DNA of 64,000 bases from Gari tellinella (GCA_922989275.2 OV277869.1:1240001-1304000); one strand, 5' to 3'. Counted from the stretch's first letter, positions 1 through 11,667 are shown. Made by a program: numbers and translations. Notes: generated by a model not told the origin, from the sequence alone.

Positions 1-137
1 TACCACTGTATGAGGCAATTCTGATATTAAAGAAGTCTAAGCACAGAGTTTGTTTGAGAATAGACACAGAAAGTGCTCAGCTTGCACTCTTTACACGTAC
101 CTAGAGCCCTTTTGATCTATTGCTGGTTATCAACATG

Positions 138-339
138 CAGGGCTCCAGATAAGAGGGAGTATACTGAACAAATCCAAAATTTTCTCACTCATTTCAGCAT
201 CAAATCCTATGGTGTTACTACTCATTAGAATCTTCTTTTCGAGACGATTCTAATGAATAGCGACTTTATAGGGTTAGTTTTGAAATAAAGATTTTAGTTT
301 TTAAATTATTCCCCTTATACCGTATTATCTGGAGCCCTG
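138..339 (+). mobile_element. CAG...CTG palindromic MITE (CAGGGCTCC family)
   Basis: The ends CAGGGCTCCAGATAA and rc-type TCTGGAGCCCTG bound a near-palindrome centred on CTTTTCGAGACGATTC. A perfect 6-bp target duplication AACATG (132-137 and 340-345) flanks it. CAG...CTG ends suggest a hAT-like element, though the duplication is shorter than the usual 8 bp. Confidence 0.85.
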
Positions 340-570
340 AACATGTCTATACAAGCCAAGTTTTGTGAAGAATGGAGAAATAAACTGAGAAAAGAACTGA
401 TGTTTGCATTGTTTCAAAGGTCCATAGAAAGTACCTGAAACTTTCTCCAGTGTTTATAGAAGCACATTTTAGCACAATCAACGTGTTCCTCCACTGTAGA
501 AAATAGTTCAAATTTATAGTCATGATTGAATTATGTACCATAAACTCTTCATTCTAACAGATAGTGGTTA

Positions 571-3500
571 CAAGAGCCGCATGCGGCCCTAAATCGCTCA
601 CCTGAGTAACCATTGTGTAATACTCAATGCAAAATGAAGTTTTTCATTGCATGGAAGTGGACTGTTGCATGAAGAAGTAACTCAGAATCCGTTTGTCATT
701 ATTACTGTTTGAGCAAAAAGGAAAAATATGGAAACAAGAGACCCAGAAGGTCACATTTCGCTCACCTGAGGACATTGTACCATAGAATCTGACTGGGCAA
801 GACAACATTTTGATATAGCTATGACCCAGGTGCCATAATTTGATCTTGAGAGAAGACCACAATGCGAAGCTACATGTCAGATTTTAATGATCTGGGCCTT
901 ACAGTTTAAGAGAAGAAGATTTTTTAAGGTTTTCCTATAACAAGAGCCGCATGCGGCCCTAAATCGCTCACCTGAGGAACTATTATGTTATAATTGATGC
1001 ATAATGAAGTTTGTCATTGCATGTATGTGGACTGTTGCATGAAACTGAAACAACTCGGAATTAGGTTTTCCTGTAGAAGTCTCTGTTAAACTGATAATTC
1101 CCGGGGCGGGTCTATTTTTGACCCTGGGGTCATGATTTGAACAATCTTGGTAGAGGACCATAAGGCAAAGCTAGATGCCAAATATAAAAGGTATGGGCCT
1201 GACAGTTTCAGAGAAGAAGATTTTTTAAGTTTTTATTGAAACAATCTATTTTCAGCTCCTGTGACCTAGATATGCAATGGACCGGAACGATTTGAACAGT
1301 ATTGGTAAAGTACCTCAAGAAGTTAAACCAAGCAAAATATCAAAGCTCTGGCCATATTAGTTTCAGAGAAGAAGAGGTTTGAATATTTCACAATATAACT
1401 CTATGTAAATTTGTGACCCCGGGGTGGGGTCATTTTTGACCCCAGGGACATAATTTGAACAATCTTGATAGAGGACCTGTAGATGATGTTTTGTGCCAAA
1501 TATCTAAGCTCAGGGTACTGTGGTTTCAGCGAAGAAGATTTTTTAAGTTTTAATTGAAACAATCTATTTTTAGCTCCTGTGACCTAGATATGCAACGAAC
1601 CGGAAACATTTGAACAATATTGGTAAAGTACCTCTAGAAGTTACACCATGCCTAATATCAAAGCTCTAGCTATATTAGTTTCAGAGAAGAAGAGGTTTGA
1701 ATATTTCACTATATAACTCAATGTAAATTTGTGACCCCCGGGGCGGGGCCATTTTTGACCCCATGGCCATAATTTGAACAATCTTGATACAGGACCTATA
1801 GATGATGCTTTGTGCCAAATATCTAAGCTCAGGGTACTGTGGTTTCAGAGAAGATGATTTTTGAAGTTTTAATTAAAACGATCTATTTTTAGCTCCTGTG
1901 GCCTAGATATGCAACGGACCGGAAACATTTGAACAATATTGGTAAAGTACCTCTAGAAGTTACACCATGCCAAATATCAAAGCTCTAGCTATATTAGTTT
2001 CAGAGAAGAAGAGGTTTGAAGATTTCACTATATAACTCTTTGTAAATTTGTGACCCCTGGGGCAGGGCCATTTTTGACCCCAGGGACATAATTTGAACAA
2101 TCTTGATAGAGGACCTATAGATGATGCTTTGTGCCAAATATCTAAGCTCAGGGTACTGTGGTTTCAGAGAAGAAGATTTTTTAAGTTTTTATTGAAACGA
2201 TCTATTTTTAGCTCCTGTGACCTAGATATGCAACGGACCGGAAACATTTGAACAACTTTCAAAGAGGACCATATAAGGATCATTTCTGCCAAGTTTGGTA
2301 AAAATTCATTCAGTGGTTTCGGAGGAGATGTCGTTTAAAGAAATTGTTGACGACGAACGAACGAACGACGAACGACAGACGGACATAGCACGATCAGAAT
2401 AGCTCACCTTGGCACTTTGTGCCAGGTGAGCTAAAAACTGATAAGCCCCTGGGTGGGGCCAATTTTGACCCAGGTGTCATAATTTGAACACACTTGACAC
2501 ACAAGGCAAAGCTATATGTCAAATATTAAAGATCTGGGCCTTACAGAGCAGAAGCTAGATTCTCAAAGGTTTTCCTATATATGTCTATGTAAAACTGATA
2601 AGCCCCGGGGCGGGGCCAAATTTGATCCAGGGGTCATAATTTGAACAATCTTGGTAGAGTACCATAGGGCAGAGCTACATGTCAAATATAAATGATCTTG
2701 GACTTACGGTTTCAGAGAAGAAGAAATTTAAAGGTTTTCCTATGAAAAACTAATAGGTCCGAGGGCGTGGCAATTTTTGGCCCGGAGGTCTTAATTTGAA
2801 CAGTCTTCGTAGAGGACCACAAGACAAAGCTATATGTCAAATATTAAAGATCTAGGCCATACAGTTTAAGAGAAGACAATTTTTAAAGGTTTTCCCATAT
2901 AAGTCTACGTAAAACTGATAAGCCCCGGGGTGGGGCCATTTTGGACCCAGGGGTTATTATTTGAACAACTTTGGTAGAGGTCTATAAGGCAAAGCTACAT
3001 GTTAAATATAAGTGATCTAGGCCTTACAGTTTCAGAGAAGAAGATTTTTAAAGGTTTTCCTATGAAAAACTGATAAGTCAGAGGGCGTGGCCATTTTTGG
3101 CCCGGGGGTCATTATTTGAACAATCTTTGTAGAGGACCATAAGGCAAAGCTACATGTCAAATATTAATGATCTAGGCCATACAGTTTCAGAGAAGAAGAT
3201 TTTTAAAGGTTTTCCTATAAGTCTATGTAAAACTGATAAGCCCCCGGGCGGGGCCAATTTTGACCCCGGGGTCATAATTTGAACAATCTAGGTAAAGGAC
3301 CATAAGGCAAAGCTACATCTCAAATATTAATGATCTAGGCCATACAGTTTCAGAGAAGAAGATTTTCAAAGGTTTTCCTAAGAAAAACTGATAAGCCCCA
3401 GGGCGGGGCCATTTTTGGCCCCAGGTTCAAAATTTGAATAATCTTAGTAGAAGGTCATTAGGTTATGATACATACCAAATATGAAAGGTCTTGGCCTTTT

Positions 3501-4930
3501 GGTTTCTGAGAAGAAGATTTTTAAAGATGTTCTTATGTATTAAAAGTTGTCTATACGGTCATGTTAGAAAGTCTGGTCCCAAAACAAGGGGAATAACTCT
3601 AGCCAAAAACTTTGAACATTATTTCGTTTTCCCTTGTCACTGATGCTTCTGATAAAGTTTGGTTGAAATCGGGTCAGTAGTTTCTGAGGAGATGTTGTTT
3701 GAAAATGTGGACGGACGACGGACGAAGAGCGGTCACAATAGCTCATCCTGAGCCTTCTGCTCAGGTGAGCTAAAAATAAAGGGCGTTTTAAATAATATTT
3801 ATTCAAAATATTATTGAATTCTGACAATGGTTACAGTTTCAGAGTAGAAGATTTTTAAAGGGTTTCCTGTTTAAGTCTATGTAAAACTGATAAGCCCAGG
3901 GCGGGCCATTTTTGACTCTGAGGTCATGATTTGAACAATCTTGGTAGAGGACCATAAGGCAAAGCTAGATGCCAAATATAAAAGGTCTGGGCCTTACAGT
4001 TTCAGAGAAGAAGATTTGTAAAGGTTTTACTATATAAGTCTATGTAAAACTGATAAGCCCCGGGACGGGGCCATTTTTGACACGGGGGTCATGATTTGAA
4101 CAATCTTGGTAGAGAACCATAAGGCAAAGCTACATGCCAAATATAAAAGGTCTGGGCCTTACAGTTTCAGAGAAGAAGATTTGTAAAGGTTTTACTATAT
4201 AAGTCTATGTAAAACTGATAAGCCCCGGGACGGGGCCATTTTTGACACGGGGTCATGATTTGAACAATCTTGGTAGAGAACCATAAGGCAAAGCTACATG
4301 CCTAATATAAAAGGTCTAGGCCATACAGTTTCAGAGAAGAAGAGTTTTAAAGGTTTTCCTATATAACTCTATGTAAAACTGATAAGCCCCAGGGTGGGGC
4401 CATTTTTGACCTGGGGGTCATTATTTGAACAATCTTGATAAAGTTTCACAACATGATGCTACATATGAAATTTGGTTGTCCTAGGACTTATGGTTATTGA
4501 CAAGAAGATTTTTAAAGTTTTGACTTTGGTTGTCAATATTATGTAAATACGGAAAATGACCACGCCCTCTGGCGGCCATGTTTTTTGACGGATCAAAATT
4601 ATTTCAACAATTTTGAAAGTATATCAATTGAGAAACATTTTGGTGAAAACTAAATTGAAATCGGACCAGTAGTTTTTGAGAAGAAGATTTTTTTTAGCTA
4701 TTGTGCATGGTTGCCATGGCAACAAGACAGATAGCCCCCTTTTTTTCAACAATTTTTGAAGCTCACAACTACAGTATGTATCTGACCAAGTTTGGTTAAA
4801 ATTGGGCCATTGGTTTCAGAGAAGAAGTTATTTGAAACAAATTGTGAACAGACGACACGGACACCAACACCGACACGCGACCGATCACAAAAGCTCACCT
4901 TTAGGTGCACTTTGTGCTCAGGTGAGCTAA
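571..4930 (+). mobile_element. Helitron-like repeat cluster with internal tandem arrays
   Basis: It begins ACAAGAGCCGCATGCGGCCC (hairpin GCCGC/GCGGC) and CGCTCACCTGAG, and ends at CTAA 4927-4930 after a hairpin. Most of it is a tandem array of about 155-bp units recognisable by 'ctgataagcccc', 'catttttgaccc', 'tttgaacaatcttgg' and 'cagtttcagagaagaag'. A second hairpin plus GCTAA end lies at 3750-3773, so at least two elements or a duplicated end are present. The 3' signature (hairpin then CTRR) is Helitron-like by established criteria. No Rep/helicase coding is present, so it is non-autonomous. Confidence 0.75.
941..2434 (+). mobile_element. Nested Helitron-like element with about 317-bp units
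   Basis: A second ACAAGAGCCGCATGCGG start at 940 interrupts the host array after 'ttttcctat', and the host resumes with 'aaactgataagcccc' after the CTAA at 2431-2434. Inside are about four units of about 317 bp marked by 'ctcctgtgacctagatatgcaa' (near 1255, 1572, 1889 and 2213). The 3' end is the GGCACTTTGTGCC hairpin. Confidence 0.75.
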
Positions 4931-4966
4931 AAAGCAGGCTGCAAGTTAAGGCAGAATGCGCTTTAA

Positions 4967-5503
4967 AGGGACTCGCAACCAGATGGTGTACTTGTCAAAA
5001 TAAAATAAAATACTCAAATAAAAGCAAATTTGTGGCATTATTTGGCTTCTGACATTAAAAAAATATGATCAGTCCAAAAAAAGTTTAAAGAATCGTCACC
5101 GAATCTTAGATTTTTAGATATTTTCCATCGTTTTTCTATACCGACTAGTAGACGGTATAGTTGTTGTTGTTGCTTCTCTACACAGGCTCAGACATAAACC
5201 CGAGCCGAATTACGAAGTTGTATGCACTTTCGATCGCTTCACATTGAAATACGTTAAATCGATCCGAGATAAACGGACAGTTCCGTGGTCCATTGGTCTA
5301 AGCGGTTTCCCCTATTTTGCCTTCTGTCCGCCAATGCCGGGCCGCGGGTTCGAATCCCACCAGATACCAGTATTTTTTTTTATTGAAATACATTTTTTTA
5401 AACAGAATTTATTATCCTAAACCAATTCTTTACCATTTATATAAGCGTTTGACACATATTTACAAATTACTATTTTTAATGCACCATCTGGTTGCGAGTC
5501 GCT
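4967..5503 (+). mobile_element. TTAA-flanked element carrying a tRNA-like sequence (T, copy 1)
   Basis: It has terminal inverted repeats AGGGACTCGCAACCAGATGG / CCATCTGGTTGCGAGTCGCT and an exact TTAA duplication (4963-4966 and 5504-5507), as made by piggyBac- or Kolobok-type transposases. The 537-bp interior has no transposase. It carries a tRNA-like segment (see 5281-5370) and a (TTG)n run at about 5160. Confidence 0.85.
5281..5370 (+). pseudogene. tRNA-like sequence inside T copy 1
   Basis: It shows an A-box-like GTGGTCCATTGGTCTAAGCGG and a B-box GGGTTCGAATCCC followed by ACCAGATACCA. The long spacing recalls class II (Leu/Ser) tRNAs. The acceptor stem does not pair, so it is a tRNA-derived fragment and not a functional gene. 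Its pol III boxes look intact. Confidence 0.6.
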
Positions 5504-5709
5504 TTAAGGCACATTCTGCTTCACTTTCAACCTGCTTTAAATAGTCACCTGCCTTCAAAACTAGCTACAGCCTATGAAGGAAAGAACCCTAGTGATGTGT
5601 ACATAACGTCATTAGTTAATCATGAAAATTTCTAAGATTTCCAAATTTTCTATTTTTCATGCACGATTACTAGTTGCAGGTTGAAACTTTACTTTCTGCT
5701 ATTTAAGGT

Positions 5710-5784
5710 AACAAGAGTGCCTTGAAGGCTTCATTACAACGGGTCAGCGATATCGGGGACTTCAAGGCCCTCTTGTTTGTGTTT
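5710..5784. repeat. Head-to-head pair of Helitron-like 5' ends
   Basis: TAACAAGAGTGCCTTGAAGG is followed within 40 bp by its near complement, CTTCAAGGCCCTCTTGTTTG, with CAGCGATATC between. Each arm resembles the ACAAGAGGGCCTGAAGG...GATATCGCTCACC start of the element at 28504. No body is left. Confidence 0.55.
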
Positions 5785-5799
5785 AATTTACCCGTACGA

Positions 5800-6165
5800 A
5801 AAATCCAGGCGGAATCCGCCCGGAAATGAGGCGGAATTGGGGCGGAAATGGCCGATTCCGGGCGGACTTGGGGCGGAAACCTAAATTCCGCCTCAAGTCA
5901 GTCAGTTTTACGGGCGGAATTTTGAGAAGATTCCGGGCGGAATTTAAAATCCAGGCGGAATTTTGTACTTTGACATTTTTCAGAGGCGGAATTTCTCACT
6001 TAGACTAGCATCTCGAGGCGGAAAATGAGAAAACATTGGAAATTGAGGCGGAATTTTTGACTTAGACTATTTCAATAAGGCGGAATTTCGGACTTAGTTA
6101 AAATTCTGCCTGAATGAGGCGGAATTTCATACTTAGACTATTGCAACAAGGCGGAATTTTGGACT
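5800..6165 (+). repeat. GGCGGAA-rich degenerate array
   Basis: GGCGGAA recurs more than fifteen times at irregular 10-45 bp spacing, with GGGCGGAATT and CCGCCCGGAA variants. It is preceded by CCCGTACGAAAAATCC. Short open frames across it are low-complexity. A reverse-oriented partner lies at 13535-13890. Confidence 0.8.
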
Positions 6166-6436
6166 GTGAATTTTGAAAAAATGTTTAAGTCCAAAACGTG
6201 AAAAAAGTTTTAAAAAATTGTATCTTTTTAATTATTTAATAAAATCAGGGTGTTCATGGATTCAAAATTATCACCATAAAACAAAGAAGTCATATATGTA
6301 CAAATGAGGAAGGTCTTTTGGTCAAATATAACAAAGGGGAATAACTCCGAAAATATTAATGTCTAGTCAGAGTTATGGACCCTGCACTTAATCTCTCCAA
6401 GCTAGCTATTTCCATATATGAAATTTTAAAAAAAAC

Positions 6437-7271
6437 AAGGGCCACTATGGCCCTAAATCGCTCACCTGGTAACCATGTACACCGTGTGACCTAGTTTTTG
6501 ACCGGGCATGACCCTCATTCCAACTTGACCTCGATTTCAATGAGACAAACATTTTGTTCAAGTTTCATGAAGATTCAATGAATTTTGTAGTCTCTATAGA
6601 GTGTTAACAAGGTTTTTCGATGATTTGACCTAGTGACCTAGTTTTTGACCGGACATGACCCACATTCAAACTTGGCCTAGATTTCATTGAGGCAATCATA
6701 TTGATGAAGTTTCATGAAGATCAAATGAAATTTGTAGCCTCTAGAGTGTTAACAAGGTTTTTCGATAATTTGACCTTGTGACCTAGTTTTTGACCAGACA
6801 TGACCCACATTCGAACTTGACCTAGATTTCATTGAGGCAAACATTTTGATGAAGTTTCATGAAGATCCAATGAAATTTGTAGTCTCTAGAGTGTTAACAA
6901 GGTTTTTCGAAGATTTGACCTAGTGACCTAGATTTTGACCGGACATGACCCACATTCGAACTTGGCCTAGATTTCATTAGGCCAATCATATTGATGAAGT
7001 TTCATGAAGATCCAATGAAATTTGTAGCCTCTAGAGTGTTAACAAGGTTTTTCGATAATTTGACCTAGTGACCTAGTTTTTGACCGGACATGACCCACAT
7101 TCGAACTTGACCTAGATTTCATTGAGGCAAACATTGTGACCAAGTTTCATCAAGATCCAATGAGATCTGAACCTGGTAGAGTGTTAACGAACAATTGTGG
7201 ACGGACGGACAGACGACGGACATCCAGCGATCCTAAAAGCTCACCTTGGCACTACGTGCCAGGTGAGCTAA
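6437..7271 (+). mobile_element. Helitron-like element, 'gacctagtttttgacc' family
   Basis: It starts ACAAGGGCCACTATGGCCC and ends with the GGCACTACGTGCC hairpin and GAGCTAA (CTAA 7268-7271). It has about five units of about 145 bp containing 'tgacctagtttttgacc', 'catgacccacattcgaac' and 'ctctagagtgttaac', then GACGGAC-rich sequence before the hairpin. Confidence 0.8.
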
Positions 7272-7286
7272 TAAAGACAATAACCC

Positions 7287-7309
7287 TCCCCCCTCTCTCT
7301 CTCTCTCTC
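7287..7309. repeat. (CT)n microsatellite
   Basis: This is a run of CCCTCTCTCTCTCTCTCTCT type beside the 3' end of the Helitron-like element. Confidence 0.9.
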
Positions 7310-7737
7310 GGAATCAGTTGTGTGAATTTACTTTCAATTCAGAACTGCAGTTTCATTTAGGCAAGATTTTTAAAGTTGTTTCAATTGGTTGCCATGGCAA
7401 CCACAGTTTCAACTGATAGACCTATATTTGAAGAAATCTGATACAGATTCACCCATTTGTATGAAATTATTTTTAAATTGAGTCAGTGGTTTCAAAAAAG
7501 AAGAATTTTAAAGTTTCCACTATATTATAGCCAAATAAAGGAAATACGAGTGCCCCACCCACTGCTGTTGTTTTTTTTATCTTGGAAAATTATTTTAAGA
7601 AATAGCCATTTAACTTTAAGGAAAGAACAATTTTAAATTCTCTTCAACGTTTTCCGTAGTTTTCATATGCGCATAATATTATTTCAGAGATAATTCACGT
7701 TTATTCTCTGTTTCTAGCAGAAAGAATAACACATTAT
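7310..7737. other. AT-rich repeat remnant and unassigned sequence
   Basis: The first part (to about 7560) has 'ttggttgccatggcaacc' and 'gtggtttcaaaaaagaag' phrases shared with the 8.9 and 15.3 kb Helitron-like arrays, so it is a decayed fragment. No gene is seen in the rest. Confidence 0.5.
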
Positions 7738-7941
7738 TTACGTGAAAGGCCGAAACTCTATGGGGTCGAAGTTTCTCCGTGTGCTCCGTTCCGCGCATGC
7801 GCTAGCTGTTGGTCTCGAAATTTGAAATGAAGAGCCATAATTTGTAACGACGATACATGAATGTCCCTGTGTTTTTACCAAGAAATCACACCTTGTATGG
7901 CTCATACACGCTGTCGCGGACAATGCGTGTTGTGATTAAAG
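7738..7941 (+). promoter_or_regulatory. Possible promoter and first exon with NRF-1-type site
   Basis: A locally CpG-rich stretch contains GCGCATGCGC at about 7794-7803, a perfect palindromic NRF-1 consensus. It is followed by about 140 bp of non-repeat sequence ending in ATTAAAG|gtaaat, a plausible donor. An ATG at 7857 stays open to the donor (MNVPVFLPRNHTL...), but the frame ends 8 codons into the next candidate exon. A non-coding RNA or 5' UTR is therefore more likely than a coding start. Confidence 0.3.
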
Positions 7942-8671
7942 GTAAATTGTGTATTTAAACTTGTATGTTCGTGTATAAATTAATTCAGATGTTATCGCAC
8001 GCTGCCTGGGTGTTTGTTTTTGTCAGTTGATCCTACTAGGATATTGTAAGATTTAATGCAGATATATTTACATGTATTTAGATTTGTTTCAGTAGATAGG
8101 TGTTCAAGTCGAAGCTGCAAATATTTATTTACCTAATCCATCATTTGAAATGCAATTGATAGGCAGATTCAGGTGAATACAATCTCCTATGCTGAAAACG
8201 TAGCGGTTCAATTCGTCCCAAGTCAAATCGTAACTGGTTTAATTCGGCCTACACACTATAGAATAGTGATTGCAGTGTATAGTTAGATACAGAAAATCGT
8301 TTCAACATTTTGTAATTAAGTTGTCCCGTATTTGATTGTTTTTCTTAGATTTAAATACATTCTTTTAGTTTAAACAAGTTAATTAGAGTTTAATGTGTGG
8401 TAAACAAGTTATTTAGATGTGATTTTATCTATCTTCTCACAACTCAAATTTAGATCTAGATACACTTTAATTTTATCAAAGCATATGTCTCTATTTCAGA
8501 TTACATGAGTCAACCAATAGAATAGTTACAACACTGTTGAAACATCTTATTTAAAGATCCATGGACCAGAGATATTGAGGTGGCTTAACAGCTGTAACCA
8601 TTTCACAAGGTAAAGACTGTCGAAATATTAAACAAGAGTACTTCTATTTTAGATGATCAACACTGACACGG

Positions 8672-8895
8672 TCTGTGTACGTAGCTCAGTGGTAGAGCAT
8701 CCCGTTCTAGTGCAGGAGGTTGCGGGTTCAATCCCAGGCCGGGGCAAACCAAAGACTTAAAAATTAGTAGTTTTTAATGACTTCCCTCCTCGCTCAGGGT
8801 TTCGGGTTACATGTAGCATATAGTAACAACTGGTTTCGTCGGTGTCACGATAAAGTGACCGGCCGGTAGTGTTGGGTCAAAATCAAATGGAAAAG
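8672..8895 (+). repeat. tRNA-derived SINE-like sequence
   Basis: It shows a good A box (TAGCTCAGTGGTAGAGC) and B box (GGTTCAATCCC) at tRNA spacing, followed by a non-tRNA body of about 150 bp. The acceptor arms do not pair (5' GTCTGTG against 3' GCCGGGGCA). A SINE head is therefore more likely than a working tRNA gene. Confidence 0.6.
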
Positions 8896-9990
8896 TCAAC
8901 GGTCTATTGTGATCGCCCTGTGTCCGTCGTCCGTCCGTCGTCAAACATTTTCTTCAAAGATCTTTTTCTTGGAAACCACTGTGCCAATTTCATCAAAACT
9001 TCATAGGATTGTTCCTTGTAAGGTACTCTCTCAGATTTCTTCAAATATAGGTCATCCAATTGAAATTGTGGTTGCCATGGCAACCAATTGAAAACACTTT
9101 AAAAATCTTCTCGTCAAAAACTACAGGTCCGAATTGTAAATAATTTTACCCAAATGTGCCATTGGTGACCCTCTATCAGATTTCTTAAAATAATTTTCCT
9201 ATCTTAAAAAACATGGCCGCTAGTGGGTGGGGCAGATTTTCCTTATATTGATATATTATAAGTGAAAACTTTAAAAATCTTCTTTTCAAAAACTACTGGT
9301 CCGATTTGTCAGTAATTTTATGCAAATGAACCATGGGTGACCCTCTTCCAGATTTCTTAAAATTATTTTGATATCTAAAAAAACATGGCCTCCAGTGGGT
9401 GGGGCAGATTTTCCTTATGTTACTGTATAGTAAAAACTTTAAAAATCTTCTCCTCTGAAACTACTGGTGCAAATTCAAAATAATTTTACACAAATGGTCA
9501 ATTGATGACCCTCTACCAGATTTCTAAAAAATATTTTGTTATCTTAAAAAAAACATGGCTGCCAGTGGGTGGGGCACGTTTTCCTTATGTTACTGTATAG
9601 TAAAACTTCTCTGAAACTACTGTTGCAAATTCAAAATAATTTTACACAAATGGTAAATTGATGACCCTCTACCAGATTTCTTAAAATCATTTTGTTATCT
9701 TAAAAAGCATGGCCGCCAGTTGGTGGGGCAAGTTTTCCTTATATTTCTGTATAGAAAAACTTTCAAAAACAATTTCTCTGAAACTATTGGTCTGATTTAA
9801 GAATAATTTTACACAAATAATGATTCATGGGTGACCCTTTGCCAGTTTTCTACAAATAATCTTACTAGCTCAAACAACATGGCCACCAGTGGGTGGGGTG
9901 AATAAGTGAAAAAGTAATAATTACTGGTCCATTTACATGACCGTAATCATGGGTACCAGGTGAGCGATTTAGGGCCGCATGCGGCTCTTG
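8893..9990 (-). mobile_element. Helitron-like element, minus orientation, 3' end lost
   Basis: The 5' end (ACAAGAGCCGCATGCGG on the minus strand) is at 9990. The array has about 130-160-bp units with 'aaacatggcc', 'gtgggtggggca' and 'tttccttat'. The other end stops at GCGATCACAATAG, just short of the expected GCTCACC hairpin, so it is 3'-truncated. It is closely related to the element at 15335-16617. Confidence 0.75.
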
Positions 9991-10612
9991 TTTTATGAAA
10001 AAGGCGTGTGAATCGATCAGCTTTTTTGTGATAAAGACGTGAAACGTCGAAAGATGAAGTTAATAACCGAGTCTGCTGAGAAGATACTGTTATAATGTCG
10101 ACAACGTGCGAGAAACGCATGTTACGCGTTTTTCGTAGTTAGAGAGTCGATTTCCGTGTTTGATGTTTTGGACCATGTCTATTTTGTAACTATCCGAATT
10201 CAAAGTCGCCAAAAAAATATTTGACACATTGATTCTTTATATATTATTTATTTAATCACTACTGAACACAATTTCTTTAGTGTGTTTTTTTAACACTAAT
10301 ACACTAGAATTCCACATTGTTTTGGCAATTTTGAATCTATGATATATATATATAATGAAAATTCAAATGAGTTTTCCCCCCACCATTCCCTCAGAGTTAC
10401 GAGAGTACCCATTAAAATACTTATTGAATTTGCAAAGGACTCTATTGTAAAATAGTTCTTTGAGGTGCAAAAACTCACAACTTTTTCACTTCAAGGACAT
10501 CTCTGAAAGAACATTGAATTTGAATTAAAATTCCATGGACCCGTCCCTACAGTGAGTATAATTCTGGTTACTAATTAATTCATCACTAATTAAGATAAAT
10601 TTTATTTTTCAG
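9991..10612. other. Unassigned AT-rich sequence
   Basis: No repeat family or gene is recognised. There is an ATATATATATA run near 10340. Confidence 0.4.
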
Positions 10613-10781
10613 AAACTATGTAAATGATGGAGTCAGGACAGAAAATGAAGGGAAAAACCCATGATGTTGTTGAACTTTAATGTTGGATGGTTGTCTTGTG
10701 TGGTACAACACAGTCAGTGATGCTTTACAGCGGCAGAGCCAGTCATCCATGATAATTAATATGTGACCAAATCATCAAATG

Positions 10782-11667
10782 GTAAGGATTAGAACTCCAG
10801 AAAGCGTACCATTTTTTATCGAAGCGCACCACATATACTAGATATATCACGAAAATATTCAATTGTGTATTAGGTGTATTTGATGTTTGAATGATTTCAA
10901 TAATATGACAAGCTTCCTAAAATAACAAGGTTAGCAGATTTAACAGGGGTCGTTTGTGATTTTGATATTGTTGCTGATAATTTTCCGTAGCGGTGCGAAA
11001 AACTTCATTTTGACAATCTAAAACCTCTTTTATCGCCGCGACATTCGATGGTTTGCAGCTTCATTTTGTTTTCGTCGGAGTCTTACTGGGCGCTCATTGT
11101 TTTATGAATGATGCCGATAACCAGAAGCTAAAATATATCACGCGGAACGCCTCCTGTTTTATCGTTGGGGTGCACCAAACTGCAATTAGTTAATTTTGTC
11201 ACCAGTTTTCGCGAATTTAATATACTGGCGTATCTGTCAAACGCAGCGTAAAAGTTAACTTTTATTTAACCCAATCTAAACAAAATTAAAAGATTGAACA
11301 GGAAGTTCGGTTTTAATCCGATTTAATGATAAAACAAGTAGCTTACTGAAGTTAATGATTTAAGATTTAGGACCCCTAATAAGATCAGACCACAATTGGT
11401 AGTCTAATTTCTATGTCCATCAGCCATTCTTGTCAACTGCCAAAGTGTTTCGAACCATGCATGTTTCAGCACAGTTCAAAACAGGTCGGCAGTTTATGAG
11501 AATGGCCGATCGCTCTCTGTAGAGTTCCAATATTGACCGAAATTGGCACGATCTCATTAGGGGTACTCAACCTTAAGATCCATTTTAAAATTAATTCAGA
11601 CTCAATTTTTTTGTAATAAATATTTGAAGTCATATTTTAAATTTAGTGTCTCCTGATTGTCTTTTAG
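10782..11667. other. Unassigned sequence
   Basis: No gene or repeat from the window is recognised. It is non-repetitive relative to its surroundings, apart from a few CpG-containing stretches at 10980-11240. Confidence 0.35.

Larger units (their letters stand above)
4932..5580 (+). repeat. H-family snapback MITE split by a TTAA insertion
   Basis: The left half (4932-4966, AAGCAGGCTGCAAG...GCAGAATGCG) and right half (5504-5545, TTAAGGCACATTCTGC...) are the two arms of the H hairpin. The hairpin's central TTAA was the landing site of the element at 4967-5503. Confidence 0.75.

Noticed and set aside
571..4930. Regular repeats considered as a CRISPR array
   Set aside because: Units are 145-320 bp, diverged and not separated by unique spacers. 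The genome is eukaryotic and the ends are those of a mobile element.
8672..8750. Functional tRNA gene
   Set aside because: A and B boxes are good, but the acceptor arms do not pair and a SINE-like body follows.
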